Shown: one piece after another, positions 12,348-28,007 of the stretch
Numbering within the stretch: the first letter of the stretch is position 1
How the letters are laid out: each line of letters starts with the position of its first letter
From: Thuidium tamariscinum
Taxonomy: Eukaryota; Streptophyta; Bryopsida; Hypnales; Thuidiaceae
Reading direction: 5' to 3'
Assembly (NCBI GenBank): GCA_947034885.2
Contig: OX344749.2
Location: 14,957,501 to 15,021,500 of the forward strand
DNA: 64,000 nt
The notes under the pieces: generated by a model
What the model was told of the DNA's origin: nothing
The model's database searches: none
The model's input: only the letters and a program-made list of their open reading frames with translations
Made by a program: the position numbers and the translations under genes

Positions 12348-15300
12348 AGGACTGACATCATAAGGGCCAGGGTAGCATTGCAGAATGGAAATTGGACTTC
12401 ATGCACGTTTTGAAAAGTATCTGTTGAGATATGAGTGCATCACGATCGATTAGCGGTTTGATCAACATCTTCTTGTCACCCTCCTCTAAAATCTTCCCAT
12501 GACCGTAAGCATGCATGAGCGTGCAAAGGTGGTTGTCAAACATGTCGTTAGAATTCCCTTGGCACTAGAATTGTGGATATAAGATGCTAAATGCATTCAT
12601 GATGTTGTGATCAAGAAATCTATCATTGAGTTCCTGGATGAGCAACTTTGCTGCACCTATTAGGGATGAACAAAAAAAAAACTTCAATACAAGTCCCAAG
12701 GTTGCACAGTGAATTCATGACTTTGACATCCAAGGTAATTGCAATCATTTGGTTCATTGGAGGAGTTTAGTTACAACAACCATACAAGAGATAAGTCAAA
12801 TAAAAAATCCTTGCACATGAAGCTGCGACTAGATTCAGGACCTTATTTACAAACAATTGTAATAACCTACTCTATTAGACTTGTAGCTATGTTGTTACAC
12901 AACCATGCAAATAATTATACAATGCAACAAATACTTACTAGTACATTTGTGCTTTACTTTTAAAAGCGAAGTTGTCCAAAGCTCTTGGTCCATAGTCCCT
13001 CCCTTTTGCTCAACGTGGATCAGTTCACCATTATATATAAACGACAGAATGGTTGAATTGTCATTCAAGTGTGCAATCTACTTTAGGTGGATTTGCTTGT
13101 GGTTGCAATCCAAAAGGTTGTAGAAGCTCCAGAATTCATCTGTGCTATAACATGTGGCATTGTCTTCATATATCCAATATAGGGATCCCTGGCATATCTT
13201 CATTGCCACCACAAAATCGCAAATGTACACATCTTTCTTTTGTGCAAAGTTAACGAGTGTGTCAATGGCCTTCAATAGTAGTAACAACGCTCATATACCA
13301 AGCAATGGGTATGGATCAAGTAAAAGCACCAAGCAAGCCTAAAGTCCACATAAACACAGTTAGTGTAGAAGGTAGGTGGTTGAAGTCAATAAGTGAAATA
13401 AGTTTTTCAATGACCAAAGAGTAGCTGCAACATACAATTAACTAAAACTGAAGCCAACCGAAGTAGCCACTTACACCTTAGTGAACATAAATGACCTATT
13501 ATTATCCCCAAGAGCCTCAATGAAGCAACTCACTTTTCATGAATCGGACCAAGCAAACATGAACTTGAATAAGAAAAATTAAGTCATAAGTCAATCATGA
13601 ATTGGACTGATGTAAATATAGGAAGGTTAAATGGTCAATTCTAGTCGATATCAATAACCAAGAATATGGATACAAACATAGTTGATAAAAGTATGACTTA
13701 CGTCAATCATGCATAACTAACAATGGAAGACAATAGAAAGAAACTATAAGAATTATTTTTTAAAAGCACACAATAAACTTGAACTTAATTAAACAAGGCC
13801 AAGCAAGCCTGCTTTGAGTAGAAGCAATGAATTGAAATTATAGACATGATCAAAATTTAGAGAACTAACCATTTAGTGCATTCACAATTGACCAATCATA
13901 GCAAAACTGGGAACACACCTAAAATCATAACTCAAAGTTTTTCCATTTGAATCAAATTATTGTTCACAGAACTAAATAAGAGTCAATAGCTTCATATAAC
14001 ATGCAAGCACTATGGTGAAATAGAAAAACTAGAAAGACTGTCACAAACAAATTCAATAAACAAATCAAAATAATACCTTATAAGAAGAATATGCTCACCT
14101 CAACTTTTGTGTTTTCATCCAAATTGATAGTCATCTTGTAGATAAAGGTACCGTACTCTGACAAGAGTCTTCACAAGGGCTTGATAAGACTCACCCAATG
14201 CGTCTACACATTTCTCAACATCTTCAAGCTTTTTGTCTCTGTCAGTTCAGCTAGGTGCCTAAATTCTACATATCTCCTGGGACTCTTGCAGAAATATGCT
14301 TGAGTTACACTGAGCAGCTTCTTAATGTTAGTGAAAATCCCAAGGCTTGAAAGGGCCTTGAAAGCTAGATTGCAACAATGTGCAATACAATGAATTCCAA
14401 TCACAAAGGGGGCACTTTTTTCTTTAACATGTATGGAAACACCAAACCAATTCCCTTACAATGCCAAGGTGCCATTTGCATAGAAGCTAAAGAGTTTTCG
14501 AGCTATGCTTTCAGAGTCTAAACTTGCTCTACTACTAATAGCATCTATAATCAACCTCGTGAAATTATCTGCATTTGGTATATAATCTACACGTTCTAAT
14601 GATACTAGCAATGGAAATTGGACCCAATCCTAAATAATACAGACATGCACTGATAAATAACTGCTATTGTCAACAATAGCCACTTCATCTACAGTAACCG
14701 CAATATAACGAATTATGCTTATTAACCTCTTCATCTTTGTTGTAACTTGTTTGTACATATAGACAACCATGACCCACCCAGAATTGTCACACCAATGTGC
14801 AAACAGATGATCAGGGACATTCAACAATTTGTATAGATGGACTCTTGATTCGTACTCAACCATGGAACGACCCTCATTAGAAGCTGAAAGAGAGTAGTGA
14901 ATTAGACTTGTTTTTTGTGTGCCTCTATTATCGTGCACTAATTGATCTATTGAAAGTTGAAACACTGTTGGAAGAAGACACGCATCATACAACTTCAAAT
15001 TCTTTCTGTGACGGCACTATGTAGCTACATATTGTTCCCTGACTTTTACATTGAATTGCGGCAAGTCTTTTTTGGCAACCCTCTTTTCATCGTGCTTCAA
15101 AAGAGTATCTAACTTTGGAGCCATGATATAGGGCTTCCACTCCCAAGAGGTGCAAACTTTACAACGCACCATGTAGAGAATTCCGTCACTTGCAATCATT
15201 CCTTCTGCCCACGGAAACTTTGCTGCCTATAGGGTTTGAAATCTGTGATGCCAATCGTATCGTCGCTGCGTCGTTGATCGCTTTACTTGGGTCTTTGATT

Positions 15301-15820
15301 AATTTGTGGTGCCCCTCGCAAAAGGAGATTCAAAGCCGGAGTTGGAGTTAGATCCCTCCAAATCATCGGGAACCTCCACCAATTTTTGGTCATGAAGAGT
15401 GTTAGAATCTGATGACACAGTAATGAACGGAGATTCGGAGCCCAAAACTCTCATGTCACCTAAACCTGAAGATGAACTTTCCTTCTGAGACCTCAACTCT
15501 GAGCTGGGGTACTCTTTTGTAGAGTTTGGTTCTGTTCCAGGAACCTCTGGAAGAAATCCATCAAATACGAAAGCCAACGGTTGCACTCTGCTAGCACCTC
15601 TACTAGATTTGAAGTAAGACCTCATTGTCTTCTTTGCCAAATTGCTCCTGCGTTGGTCAATGATTTTGGCCTTCCGCTTCATCTCCTTCCTTGCCAATTT
15701 GAGCACGTCGAAGGCAGTCTGCTCCAATTTTTTCTTTGCATCCTTCGCAAGATTGGTAGCCCGTATAGCTTTCTCAACAACATCATCCGCAAAACCCTCA
15801 ATAGCAAACCCCATTGTCAA
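12048..15820 (-). pseudogene. Decayed hAT-family transposase (ZNF862-like / DUF4371 type)
   Basis: Minus-strand pieces appear in the order of one hAT protein. 15820-15299: charged, helix-prone N-terminal region with a basic QRRSNLAKKTMRSYF patch. 15199-15017: a CKVC pair and PKLDTLLKH, typical of the zinc-binding segment. 14998-14630: VTVDEVAIVDNSSYLSVHV, resembling the catalytic-core 'DE...DN.SW.S.H' region. 14404-14204: GIHCIAHCCNLAFKALSSL, the conserved HC.AH..NL motif. 13287-13078: a helical-domain piece with LVNFAQKKDVYICDFV. 12740-12543: FLDHNIMNAFSILYPQF, followed by an in-frame TAG (complement 12565-12567). 12347-12048: EFLKLAEMVIVHVIGSMEDEHTFS, the C-terminal dimerisation domain. Frame changes, the stop codon and an AT-rich gap at 13.3-14.1 kb indicate a broken gene. 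An intron-containing functional gene is less likely. Confidence 0.82.
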
Positions 15821-18470
15821 GACAGAACTTTGTAAAACTGAAATTAATCCCTACAAAATCTCTCCAATGATGACCAATCGTGAACAAAAATGTAATTACA
15901 ATCTAACCTGGCAAGCAAAGTATATTGGTAATTGATACAAGAAAAAGAAGACACCTGAAGAAATCCACAATAATTGCACAGTCATACAAATATACAAATT
16001 TCTCTACCGTGGTCATGAAGGTGTGGCACTTCTATACTGTAAACCACCAAGCAATTTTCCTACAAAATAATATCATGAAATTAATGAAGAGGAAGTGGAC
16101 CCCCCTACAATTGCAATCTTCCCGCTCCTTCTAGGTTGGCAAGAAGGCTACACTCGAAGATTGAATCCCACTATCTAAACCATAAAGGCGGAAATTAAAA
16201 CCCACTCTCGGCAAAACCTGGCAAACTAATGATCTCTCTCCAAACACATAGTGGCGATTTACAATAATCCACTATTGTAACTGCAGGCGATAAATTTTGC
16301 AATGAGGGAGGAATAATAGTAAGAAGATGTACTCAAGGATAGGCACTTAAAATTATGAGCTTCAGGAGTGGGCGATAATCACCACAGAGTCAGAGTTGCA
16401 ACTTGCAACCCTAAAGCCCTGACAATACGGATATGAGACCTCGACTCAATAGGTGCCAATTGGCTCCAGCCTCTCATTGTTAGCCACTAACGAGGCGATG
16501 AAACTTACTTTTCATCCATTTTATTTAAACAATCATTTCCCCCAATGTCATCTCTTGGTGCAAATTGGCACCATGAGGCCCAAAAAAAAAGCCCTGTTGT
16601 ACACTAATAGAATAAAGCCAAGAGAGAAGAAAAACCAATTGTAATATGTATTAATATAATAAAAAAATCTGACTAACCAAACAATTTCTATTGAGAGAAG
16701 GTATCATTAAGGAAATTTGACTATATCTTGATGCTTCACAAGCCTACTTTAGATCTTTTATGGTGTTCATGGTGTATGAATGAATTTCCTAAATGAGGGC
16801 TTTTGAGAAGAAAAGGAAACCCCTTGAAGGCTATTGAATGTTATGTTAATTTTAAATATTTATCGTATTTCATTTATAAACTTTTACTAATTATTTGGTA
16901 AGGAATGCCAACTCTATGTACTACGTATAATATTCAACACATTCCAATTTCAATTTTTAAAATTATAATTTATATTCTATTATACAATATGGTTCTTTAT
17001 GGTAATTCGTAACTCCTTTGAAAGATTAATTAACTACTTTGGAGGGTTTAATCAATTAATAATACCAAAGATCAACTTGAATTTATTCTACTTGTATGTT
17101 TGACACTAATTTACTAAAGCCACTCTATTTTAAATTAGCATAGGTCAAAATGTTATTGTTTTGTACTAATTTTCGCAATTTTTTCTTTTAGTAGATGACG
17201 TTATTTTGTTACTAGTTTTAAGCCTTTACAGGTTTGATAAATCAATGCCATTCACTTCCAAGTAGTGCTTACATGGCAAAATTTAAATTAAATAAATTTA
17301 CATAACATTCTTAAACTTCAAGATAAGGCCTTTAGATTTTTCATAAATAAAGTCTCTTTTTAATGTTGCCTATGTATTTTGGGCTACAATAATAAGAATA
17401 TTTTCATAATACAACTACACTATAAAAGCGCACTTGCCTTCCCACCAAACTTTTCTTCTTCTTCAATTTTTGAGAAATTGCCAGGATAGTGATTATTTAA
17501 AATTTGTTGAAGCATTGTATTTCTACAAATATCCATCTTTGGGACCAAAAAACACTTTTCAATCATATTCATATACTTTTTCATCCAAATTTGATGATTT
17601 CATTTATATATAAAATAGAAATGAATTTTTTTTGATGAAAACAGATTACTTTTATCTCACAAAAAAGAGGATTCATTTTCAAATGGTGCAATTTGGCACC
17701 ATGGTGCCAAAAAAGAAGGGGTTGCTTCCTACTAAAGAAGGTAATACACTTAAAAATGACGACATGTTCACACAACAAAGAGGAAACTATATTAATTAGT
17801 ACTAATCAAGGAGATGATCACACTAGTATTGGATGTGGATTGGATTTGGTAGATACTAGAGAGGTAATAATATTTATTTTCAAAACATATCATTGAAGTT
17901 GAGGTTACCAGTTTTAAAATGTACTTGAACAAAACAAATTTTTTAATAAAATTAAAAATACCTTGTAGACATCAATGTACTATTATGAGTTTCAACTTCA
18001 AGAAATGCATACCAAATTACTCTATCTAGTGGTACTAGACAAGAGTGCCCAACTATTGAATAATTGATGGATAATTTAATTTATGATTGCAAGCACTCAA
18101 GATAGTATATGAGCAAACTACATAAATTCTTATTACTAATACAACACTACAAAAAGGAATGAACTCAATGATTTTTTATTTTTCTAGAACTTCAAATAGA
18201 AGATAAATCAATTTTTCTTATTACAATTCTCCTACTCTAATTGGAATTCATGACATTGTAGCAAGTCTACTATAGCTACTAGGAGATTGTGAATCCTTGA
18301 ACCACTAACATTTATTTTATGAAACTCTAATGGCATTCCAAATTAAACTCATGATAATGGTATGAGGTTAGGTTTAAAAAATTGAAACCTCCATAGTAAA
18401 TTAACAACTATGATACTTCAATTGAACTAATGTTTCTATTGCCATTGCATAAGTCAAAATAAATGTAATT
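15821..18470. other. AT-rich repeat DNA upstream of the hAT remnant
   Basis: Contains the possible promoter side of the hAT gene, short related segments at 16557-16594 and 17684-17720, and otherwise AT-rich sequence with only short open frames. I support no gene here. CACTACAAAAAG at about 18147 looks like one CACTA-type end, but no partner was found. Confidence 0.4.
17692..17711. repeat. Perfect 20-bp palindrome
   Basis: TTTGGCACCATGGTGCCAAA is its own reverse complement, set in AT-rich DNA. A related, imperfect segment (GGTGCAAATTGGCACCATG) lies at 16558-16576. It could be an element terminus or a protein-binding site; the function is unknown. Confidence 0.7.
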
Positions 18471-18474
18471 TTTT

Positions 18475-19350
18475 TTTTAACTTTATAAAACTCAAAATAA
18501 CTCAAAAATCCAAAACTTTCTCACCATGAGCCAAAACGCCACAAAATAAAGTCCATGCACCCCTCCTTGTTGAGGCCTTCTCAACATAACAAACAAAACA
18601 AACAACTAGCCTACTTAAGGTATTCTATGCTAGGGAATTACTGAATGCCACTGTGCCTTGTGCCATTGCCTCAACCAAAATAAAAATAAAAATAATTTTA
18701 TGTTTCATAAAAACATCAAAATTGAATAACTTTCACACCATAGGTCAAAACACTACAAAATAAGGGCCTTGCATCTCTCCTCAGCAAGGGCTTTTTGGCA
18801 ATACCAAAAATGCAACTAGTAGACCAACAATCTAAGATATATCAATGTAAGAAACAAAACAAAATATTAGAGAAAATTTCAACCCAAGTGTGGGCCTAAT
18901 GGATGGATGAGAATGTGCAATTACAACAAAAATCAGGCCAAACTGGCAGTCAAAGAATCTGTAAGGTGAGCAATTAGTTTTTGTGCTTCATCATATTTCC
19001 AATTGAATAAATATTTAAAAAAGGTTTTAAATTATTTTTTAAAATTTTAAAATTTTATAAATTTCCCTGTGATTGCACTTTCATTGAAACTAAAACCGCC
19101 CTCCATAAGGTCTAGATTTTTTGTAATGAACCTTTTTTTAAAGGTATTTGTAGATTACGACAATACTAGTGTGTCATCTACCATTGCCACATCCTTGGGG
19201 ATCTCAAAAATGATGGCTAAACCCTCCTTACCAAGGACTTTCTAATGGTACAAAGAATGCAACTTGATGCCACATGGTCCATAAGATCTCAACATAACAA
19301 ACAAAACAAATAGAACAAACAACAATTTAACTTAAGGTATGGATTACATT
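18475..19350. repeat. Direct-repeat cluster with CTCAACATAACAAACAAAAC units
   Basis: CTCAACATAACAAACAAAAC occurs near 18580 and again near 19289, each followed within about 40 bases by CTTAAGGTAT or a close variant. A third, more diverged block at 18730-18800 shares CACCATAGGTCAAAAC-like and TACAAAATAAG-like words with 18520-18560. This suggests repeated partial copies of one element about 250-700 bp apart. Confidence 0.55.
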
Positions 19351-19591
19351 ACATTTATTTATTTACTTATTTTAAAACAAGTATATTAAAGAATACACTA
19401 TGTGTCACGGACATGACATACAAAGCATGTTGGATATTAAACAACAAAAAAAACATCAACAATAGATCAACTGCACGGTAGAATTCAAACGTTTTTAGGT
19501 AGTTTTTAGGTAGAAGTAGTGGTACCTTGTGTTGCAAGCCATCGCTCTAAGCCTGCTTGTGGACCAAAGCAACCACTTGTAGATGGCTTGC

Positions 19592-19667
19592 AGCACCAAG
19601 GCGTCTCTAAGTCTAGTTCTAAACTTAGAGCACCAAGGCAACTCTGAGTCTAATTCTAAACTTTTGA
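19592..19667. repeat. Two-unit 38-bp tandem repeat
   Basis: GCACCAAGG begins at 19592 and 19630. Each is followed by a CTCTRAGTCTARTTCTAAACT-like segment. The minus-strand open frame across it shows no gene-like features. Confidence 0.55.
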
Positions 19668-20169
19668 CTCTATTTCGAGCTCTTGTTGGAGGAATCCCCT
19701 CCATTCTACTCTTATTTCCACTCTTGTTTGAGGTACTTCTTCATTTCTGATCTCGGTTTTGTCCGAGAGTTGCATTCACAAAAGTGTGAGAATTTCCATT
19801 AGGAAGGTTGGGTTGGATTGGCCCCTTCACTTGGCCCCTCTAAGTCTATCGAGAAGTGCAAATAAAACAAAAAGTCCCTATTTTGTGCTTGAAAAATTTA
19901 TCTCTTAGACATCTAGCAGCTAATTTGGGGCCTCTAATAGAAAATATGAATTCAAAATTCACAAATTTTATCATGTGTAGAAAGTAAAAAATTTCAAGGT
20001 TTTCTAAAAGCACCAAGTAAGGGAATCAATTCACCTTGGTTGTTAGGAAGATGGCTTCTTTCACTCTTAGTAAACCACCTATCATGTATGCTAGGTAAAC
20101 CACCTATTAGTAAGGTAGAACCACTTATACCAGATTAGTTAAGCAATTCTAGAGTAGATCATAAGGAGT

Positions 20170-20595
20170 ATGGGGCTATGCAAATTTTTCCCTTGTAGAA
20201 AGATAGGAAATATAAAGATTGCAAATTTTTCATAGTTTTATTCCAAAACTCAAATTTCTATGATTTTTGGAAGTCAAAAAGTGCTTTAAACCTACAATCA
20301 ATGTTTAGACTCTTTTAATTCCGATCATTCAAGAGACTACTTTCCTAATTTGTACTTCTAGTACACTTTATGACACTTTGAGACATTTGTCGTGACCTTA
20401 TTAGTCCCAAATTGAAGAAAAAGTACATTCCAAGCTTTGATTGGCTACTACCTTTGAAATTAAGGTTTTAAGAAGTAGTGTTTTCCCCTTTTACGACAGC
20501 ACGTGGAAATCTTCTAGCCTCAGTTGGAGATAGGGTCCGCATCCTATAGGTTGGTTATGGGTCCTTGGTCAGGAATAGGTGATTCTACCTTATTA
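20170..20595 (+). repeat. Dispersed repeat family P, copy 1 (abuts GET3B promoter)
   Basis: The segment GATAGGAAATATAAAGATTGCAAATTTTTC... through TTGGTCAGGAATAGGTGATTCTACC aligns in order with 26365-26715 (same strand), and with 46930-47160 and 52790-53050 (opposite strand). Shared landmarks are ATTTTTGGAAGTCAAAAAG, AATGTTTAGAC, TGTCGTGACCTTATT and CATTCCAAGCTTTG. Copies are old and diverged. The element class is unknown. Confidence 0.65.
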
Positions 20596-20903
20596 CGCGA
20601 AATTTCTGAATAACCGACGTGATACCCGGATCACACCAACGCCCAACCCTGGTTCACACCGCAGAAGTGAAACTGGATAAGAAGTTCCGCGAACGTCGTC
20701 GTCATGTCCGCCATAGCCAGGCTCGCCACAGTCAAGTCGACGAGGATGCTCCTCTCCGGCGTCAACTGCCACAAGGCCACCGCCATTCTTCTCATCTCTT
20801 TGAGTCTTCAATTTCGTAACGAAAAATTCTCCCTTTAATTTTCAGAGTGTACGATTATATTTTCGTGTTGCCTTTGAGAATTTGGTAGAGGCTGAATTTG
20901 ACA
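20596..20903 (+). promoter_or_regulatory. Probable promoter and 5' leader of GET3B
   Basis: Base composition changes abruptly from AT-rich repeat to GC-containing unique DNA at about 20600 and stays so to the start codon. Small open frames on both strands (20593-20819) have no family match and lie where promoter and leader are expected. No convincing TATA box could be assigned. Confidence 0.45.
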
Positions 20904-24367
<3,464 letters not shown>

Positions 24368-25504
24368 TGTACAGCATCATTTTGTAAGTTAATGTTCATA
24401 ATGCACCTAATACTGTAGTTTTCCACGTAGATCAACAGCCATTCATTTTTTTTTATTAAGAAACGAGATTTTCCTCACGAGACCGGTATTTCATTGGACT
24501 ACATACAAATCTACGTTACAAATTGTAGTTCTTACTAGAATTTATACATGCTCATGTAAATTCGGAGTGGCAACTCCTTGAGGAAAATCAAGCAGACAAG
24601 GAATTGAATGTATCACATAGGGATTTGTTTTTTCAATTCGGTCCAGGACATGTCACATATCACATGTGGTTGTCACTATGACTATGAGGATTGTGCAGGT
24701 ATTAAATATTTTCAATTGCTACATTAATGATGGTAGATGGAAGGATGGACCTTATCAGTGTTGTGCTGCATGTAAGGGAGGAGGCTCAGAAACCGCTCAT
24801 CTAAGGGCTGGTCCGCCTTTTTCATGTATCTCCCGAGATGAAAATATTTTTAGTTTATTTTTCAGTCAAAGAAAAATAGATGAGGAATCTAGGACAAGTC
24901 GTTTCATATTTTTTGAAGCAAAACAAAATTAGTTATGAGTTTTCAGACACAATCTGGTGTAGGGCCCTATTTGTGATCATAGGCCCTTGGAAACCCATCC
25001 ATGCATATTTTGAAAAAAAATCAAAAAAATCAGGGCTTGTTCAAAAACTAGCATTGCTACATGTGTAAAGTAATTGAAATGGTTTCTAAAAGTGTCCCTT
25101 TCGAACTCTGAAATGAATGCTTGATTTCACCATTATTTCAGATTTTTTAATACTTGTAAGTAGGTAGTTGAACAAGGAGTTCTAATTTTGAATTCAATTA
25201 GTAAACACCTAGCCACTTAGTTAGGAATGAATCAAGTGTGGTTCTTAAACCATCCATTGAAGAAATAAAAACAAACTTCATCAAGCTCTATTGTAATCCA
25301 GATTGTAAGCCCCTACTGGATGGTTGCAAAAGCCTACTCGGTTTTAGAATCCTCTCCTATACTAGTGTTACTCTAGATTCCCTTGAGGACATCTTGGAAT
25401 AATCTAGATTTGAGATACTTTCAACCTATGCCTACACAACATTAAAAAAATATCCATTGGTGTCATAGGGATCTCATTTTAACTTGAAGCGAACCAAGTA
25501 AAGT
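24368..25504. other. 3' flank of GET3B and AT-rich intergenic DNA
   Basis: The 3' UTR probably covers the first 100-300 bases. Open frames at 24666-24932 and 24880-25068 lack recognisable motifs and run into poly-A/T tracts. I support no gene. Confidence 0.4.
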
Positions 25505-25778
25505 AAGGTGGGTACACCTAAAAGTGCCACTTTTAGGTACTGTGCCTAGTAACTATTACTAATCTGATCAAAATTTCGTATAGTCTTCTTGGCAAGTGAA
25601 AGCACGTTCCAATGCACCAAAAAATGCAGCATTTGGATACAGTATGCAAAAGTTATTAAGGTTCAAAGTCTGTTTCTAAAAGCGCTCCAGCCAAATAGGT
25701 ACATAATGGAATTCAGAAATGTACAGCAACTATAGATGGCACTTTTAGGTGAGATGCAATTTCAGGTGTACCCACCTT
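25505..25778. mobile_element. Short MITE-like element with perfect 15-bp inverted ends
   Basis: AAGGTGGGTACACCT at 25505-25519 is exactly repeated as its reverse complement at 25764-25778, enclosing 274 bp without coding capacity. Just inside the left end, CCTAAAAGTG-C-CACTTTTAGG (25517-25537) forms a second hairpin, and its word reappears near the right end. No clear target duplication was seen, so the superfamily is open. Confidence 0.6.
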
Positions 25779-25804
25779 AAAGGTACCCACAGTTCATCAC
25801 TTAA

Positions 25805-26332
25805 CCCCTAAAGGTTTTTGACTATGTTTCTACCAAAATTGCTCCAAAACTATCATTTCCAGGACAACTACCAAATTTTAGAAAAAAACCATTTTTGAAA
25901 TAATATAACCGTAGGATCTTCTAGTGCACTATAATTAGAATGGAGTGTATATTAAAAATACAGCCAAAGTTCAAACTAGAATAAAATATTCAATTTTATA
26001 AATTTTTCCCGAATTCAAATTGGAAAAGAAACTAGAGTAGAGAACCTCCATTTCATTAGTTGGTTTCAAATTCAAAAAAATGTCATTTTTAAGGAGAAAT
26101 TTCAGATTTACTCGATTTCTCAAAATACACTAAAATGGCAAATTTTGCCATCCGTTTCTCTAATTACTTCTCAACTATATGAAAACAAACATTAGTAAGA
26201 CTAAAAACTCTTTGTAACTCAACATGAAAGGTCATTTAAAAAAAAGTGGATGAAAAAACTATTGTTTATCTATTCTTTTGACCTTGGATTGTCATCCAAA
26301 CGCCACAAAATGGTGCTAGTGGCAATCCAGGG
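25805..26332 (+). mobile_element. TTAA-bounded short element, family A, copy 1
   Basis: 528 bp starting CCCC and ending GGG, directly flanked by TTAA on both sides (25801-25804 and 26333-26336). The interior and right end align with 32802-33532: GAAGAAACTAGA-like, CATTTNRTTAGTTGG-like, AAAATACACTAAAA, ATCCGTTT, and CCAAACGCCACAAAATGG near the right end. Similarity stops just after the right TTAA, which supports the boundary. CCC...GGG ends plus TTAA duplication resemble piggyBac-type elements. No transposase is present. Confidence 0.62.
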
Positions 26333-26364
26333 TTAAGTGATTTTCACACAGATTGTACACAATA

Positions 26365-26715
26365 TGAGGTGAGTATAATTTTTTGCCAAGTAGGAAGATA
26401 GGAAATATGGGGATTGCAAATTTTTCAAATTTTTATTTCTATAATTGAAATTACATTGATTTTTGGAAGCCAAAAAGTTGCCTAGACTTGTAGCCAATGT
26501 CTACACTTTTCTGAATCCAATCATAGGCTAAGTACTTTCATGCTCTCTACTTTAGAACATGTGCCATGATCTTATTGGGCCCCATCTTGAAATAGAGGAA
26601 AAAACACATTCTAAGCTTTGGTAGGAAATATATTTTAGCCTTGGTTGGAAATAGCTCCACTCTACATGTTGGATATGGATCTCTAGTTAGGAATGGATAC
26701 TTCAACTTTATCTAC
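26365..26715 (+). repeat. Dispersed repeat family P, copy 2
   Basis: Same order of words as 20170-20595: GATAGGAAATATGGGGATTGCAAA-like, ATTTTTGGAAGCCAAAAAG, CATGTGCCATGATCTTATTGG-like, CATTCTAAGCTTTGG, TTGGAAATAG and GTTAGGAATGG. It lies between two TTAA-bounded elements. Confidence 0.62.
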
Positions 26716-26754
26716 AGAAGAATGTTCTTCCAAGGATGAAATGGCCAAGCTTTA

Positions 26755-27294
26755 CCCTAATGCGTGCTAATGTCCATATTTTAGGTAATGAATAGATTGA
26801 AAATCTCTTTTCTTTCTCATTACCACTTGAATGAAAGCATTCCTAATTTTTAAAGATACTTTATCAAATTGTTGTCCTATCTAAGAGTTAGATTTGGTCT
26901 TAATGGAGTAGATATTTTTCTAAAATTACAAACATGGAAGTATGTTAAGAGGTTGACTAGGCCAAAATTGTTCAAAACCAAATTTGCAAAAATGAGGTCA
27001 TAAAATTAAAGGACAAAAAATATTTCAAAAAAATATATTATTAAGAAAAACTCATTTCAAACCCACTCCAAAAAAAATAATTCAATAAATGACATTATTT
27101 TGCTTGTAATTGAATTTAGAAGAAAGAAGGAATTTTGAAATTTCTCTTTGAAAATTTATAGAAAAATATTGATGAAAATATTCAAGTCTACAACTTTTCT
27201 TTGTATTTCAATTCCAAAATTTTCTTCCAAAAAGTACTTTATAATGATTTTTCTAAAATCGTCAATTCTAGGGATGAGTCTTGACACTTAGGGG
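26755..27294 (-). mobile_element. TTAA-bounded short element, family B, copy 1 (inverted partner)
   Basis: Left end TTTA-CCCTAATG (26751 on); right end CTTAGGGG-TTAA (27291-27298). Read on the opposite strand it aligns along nearly its whole length with 27416-28003. Examples are CCTAATTTTTARAGATACTTTA, ATATTTTTCTAAAATTACAAA, GACTARGCCAAAATTG, TTTATAGAAAAATATTG and GATTTTTCTAAAATC. The left target is one base off TTAA. No coding capacity. Confidence 0.62.
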
Positions 27295-27415
27295 TTAAAG
27301 AATGATTCCTTGCAACAATTTTTTGAAGACCTGTCATTGATATATAATGTTATGACTAGCCATTACTTTAGTAAAGACAATAAATATATGAAAATCCCTT
27401 ATTTTGTCAATTTAA

Positions 27416-28003
27416 CCCCTAAGCATTGAGACTCATCTCCACAATTGATGATTTTAGAAAAATCATCAAAAAGAACTATCTAGAAGAACATTTTGGAATT
27501 AAGATGCAAATAAAAGTTATATAGTCTGAGTTTTAGATTCTATCCACATGGTTAGATTCACTAATGCTCCCACCAATGCTATCACCAATATTTTTCTATA
27601 AATCTTGAAAGGAAAATTCAAATTTTTTTTCGAATTCAACTACAAGCAAAATATTGTCATTTTTTGAGTAAATTTTCTTAGAATTTATTTGAAATGAAGT
27701 TCTCTTGACATGGTGATTTTTGGGAAATTTTTATTCTTTGATTCTATAACCTCATTTTTGAAATTCCAAGTTTGAATTAGAATCAATGCAATTTTGGCTT
27801 AGTCAACTATTTTCAAACTTCTCTATTTGTAATTTTAGAAAAATATGTACCCTAATAACACCAAATACAACCCTCATATTAGACAAGAACTTCGTAAAGT
27901 ATCTCTAAAAATTAGGATGACTTTCATCCAAACTATAATGGAAAAGAAATCCGACCTTCAATCTATACATCATTGAGAAATTGGACATCAGAGCACTTCA
28001 AGG
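27416..28003 (+). mobile_element. TTAA-bounded short element, family B, copy 2
   Basis: Begins TTAA-CCCCTAAG (27412-27423) and ends GG-TTAA (28002-28007). It is the inverted partner of 26755-27294, and only 117 bp (27299-27411) separate the two. The shared sequence changes abruptly outside the TTAA at the inner ends, as expected for independent insertions or a foldback arrangement. Confidence 0.62.
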
Positions 28004-28007
28004 TTAA

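Noticed and set aside
18147..18158. Single CACTACAAAAAG sequence resembling a CACTA terminus
   Set aside because: No inverted partner or 3-bp duplication found downstream or upstream.
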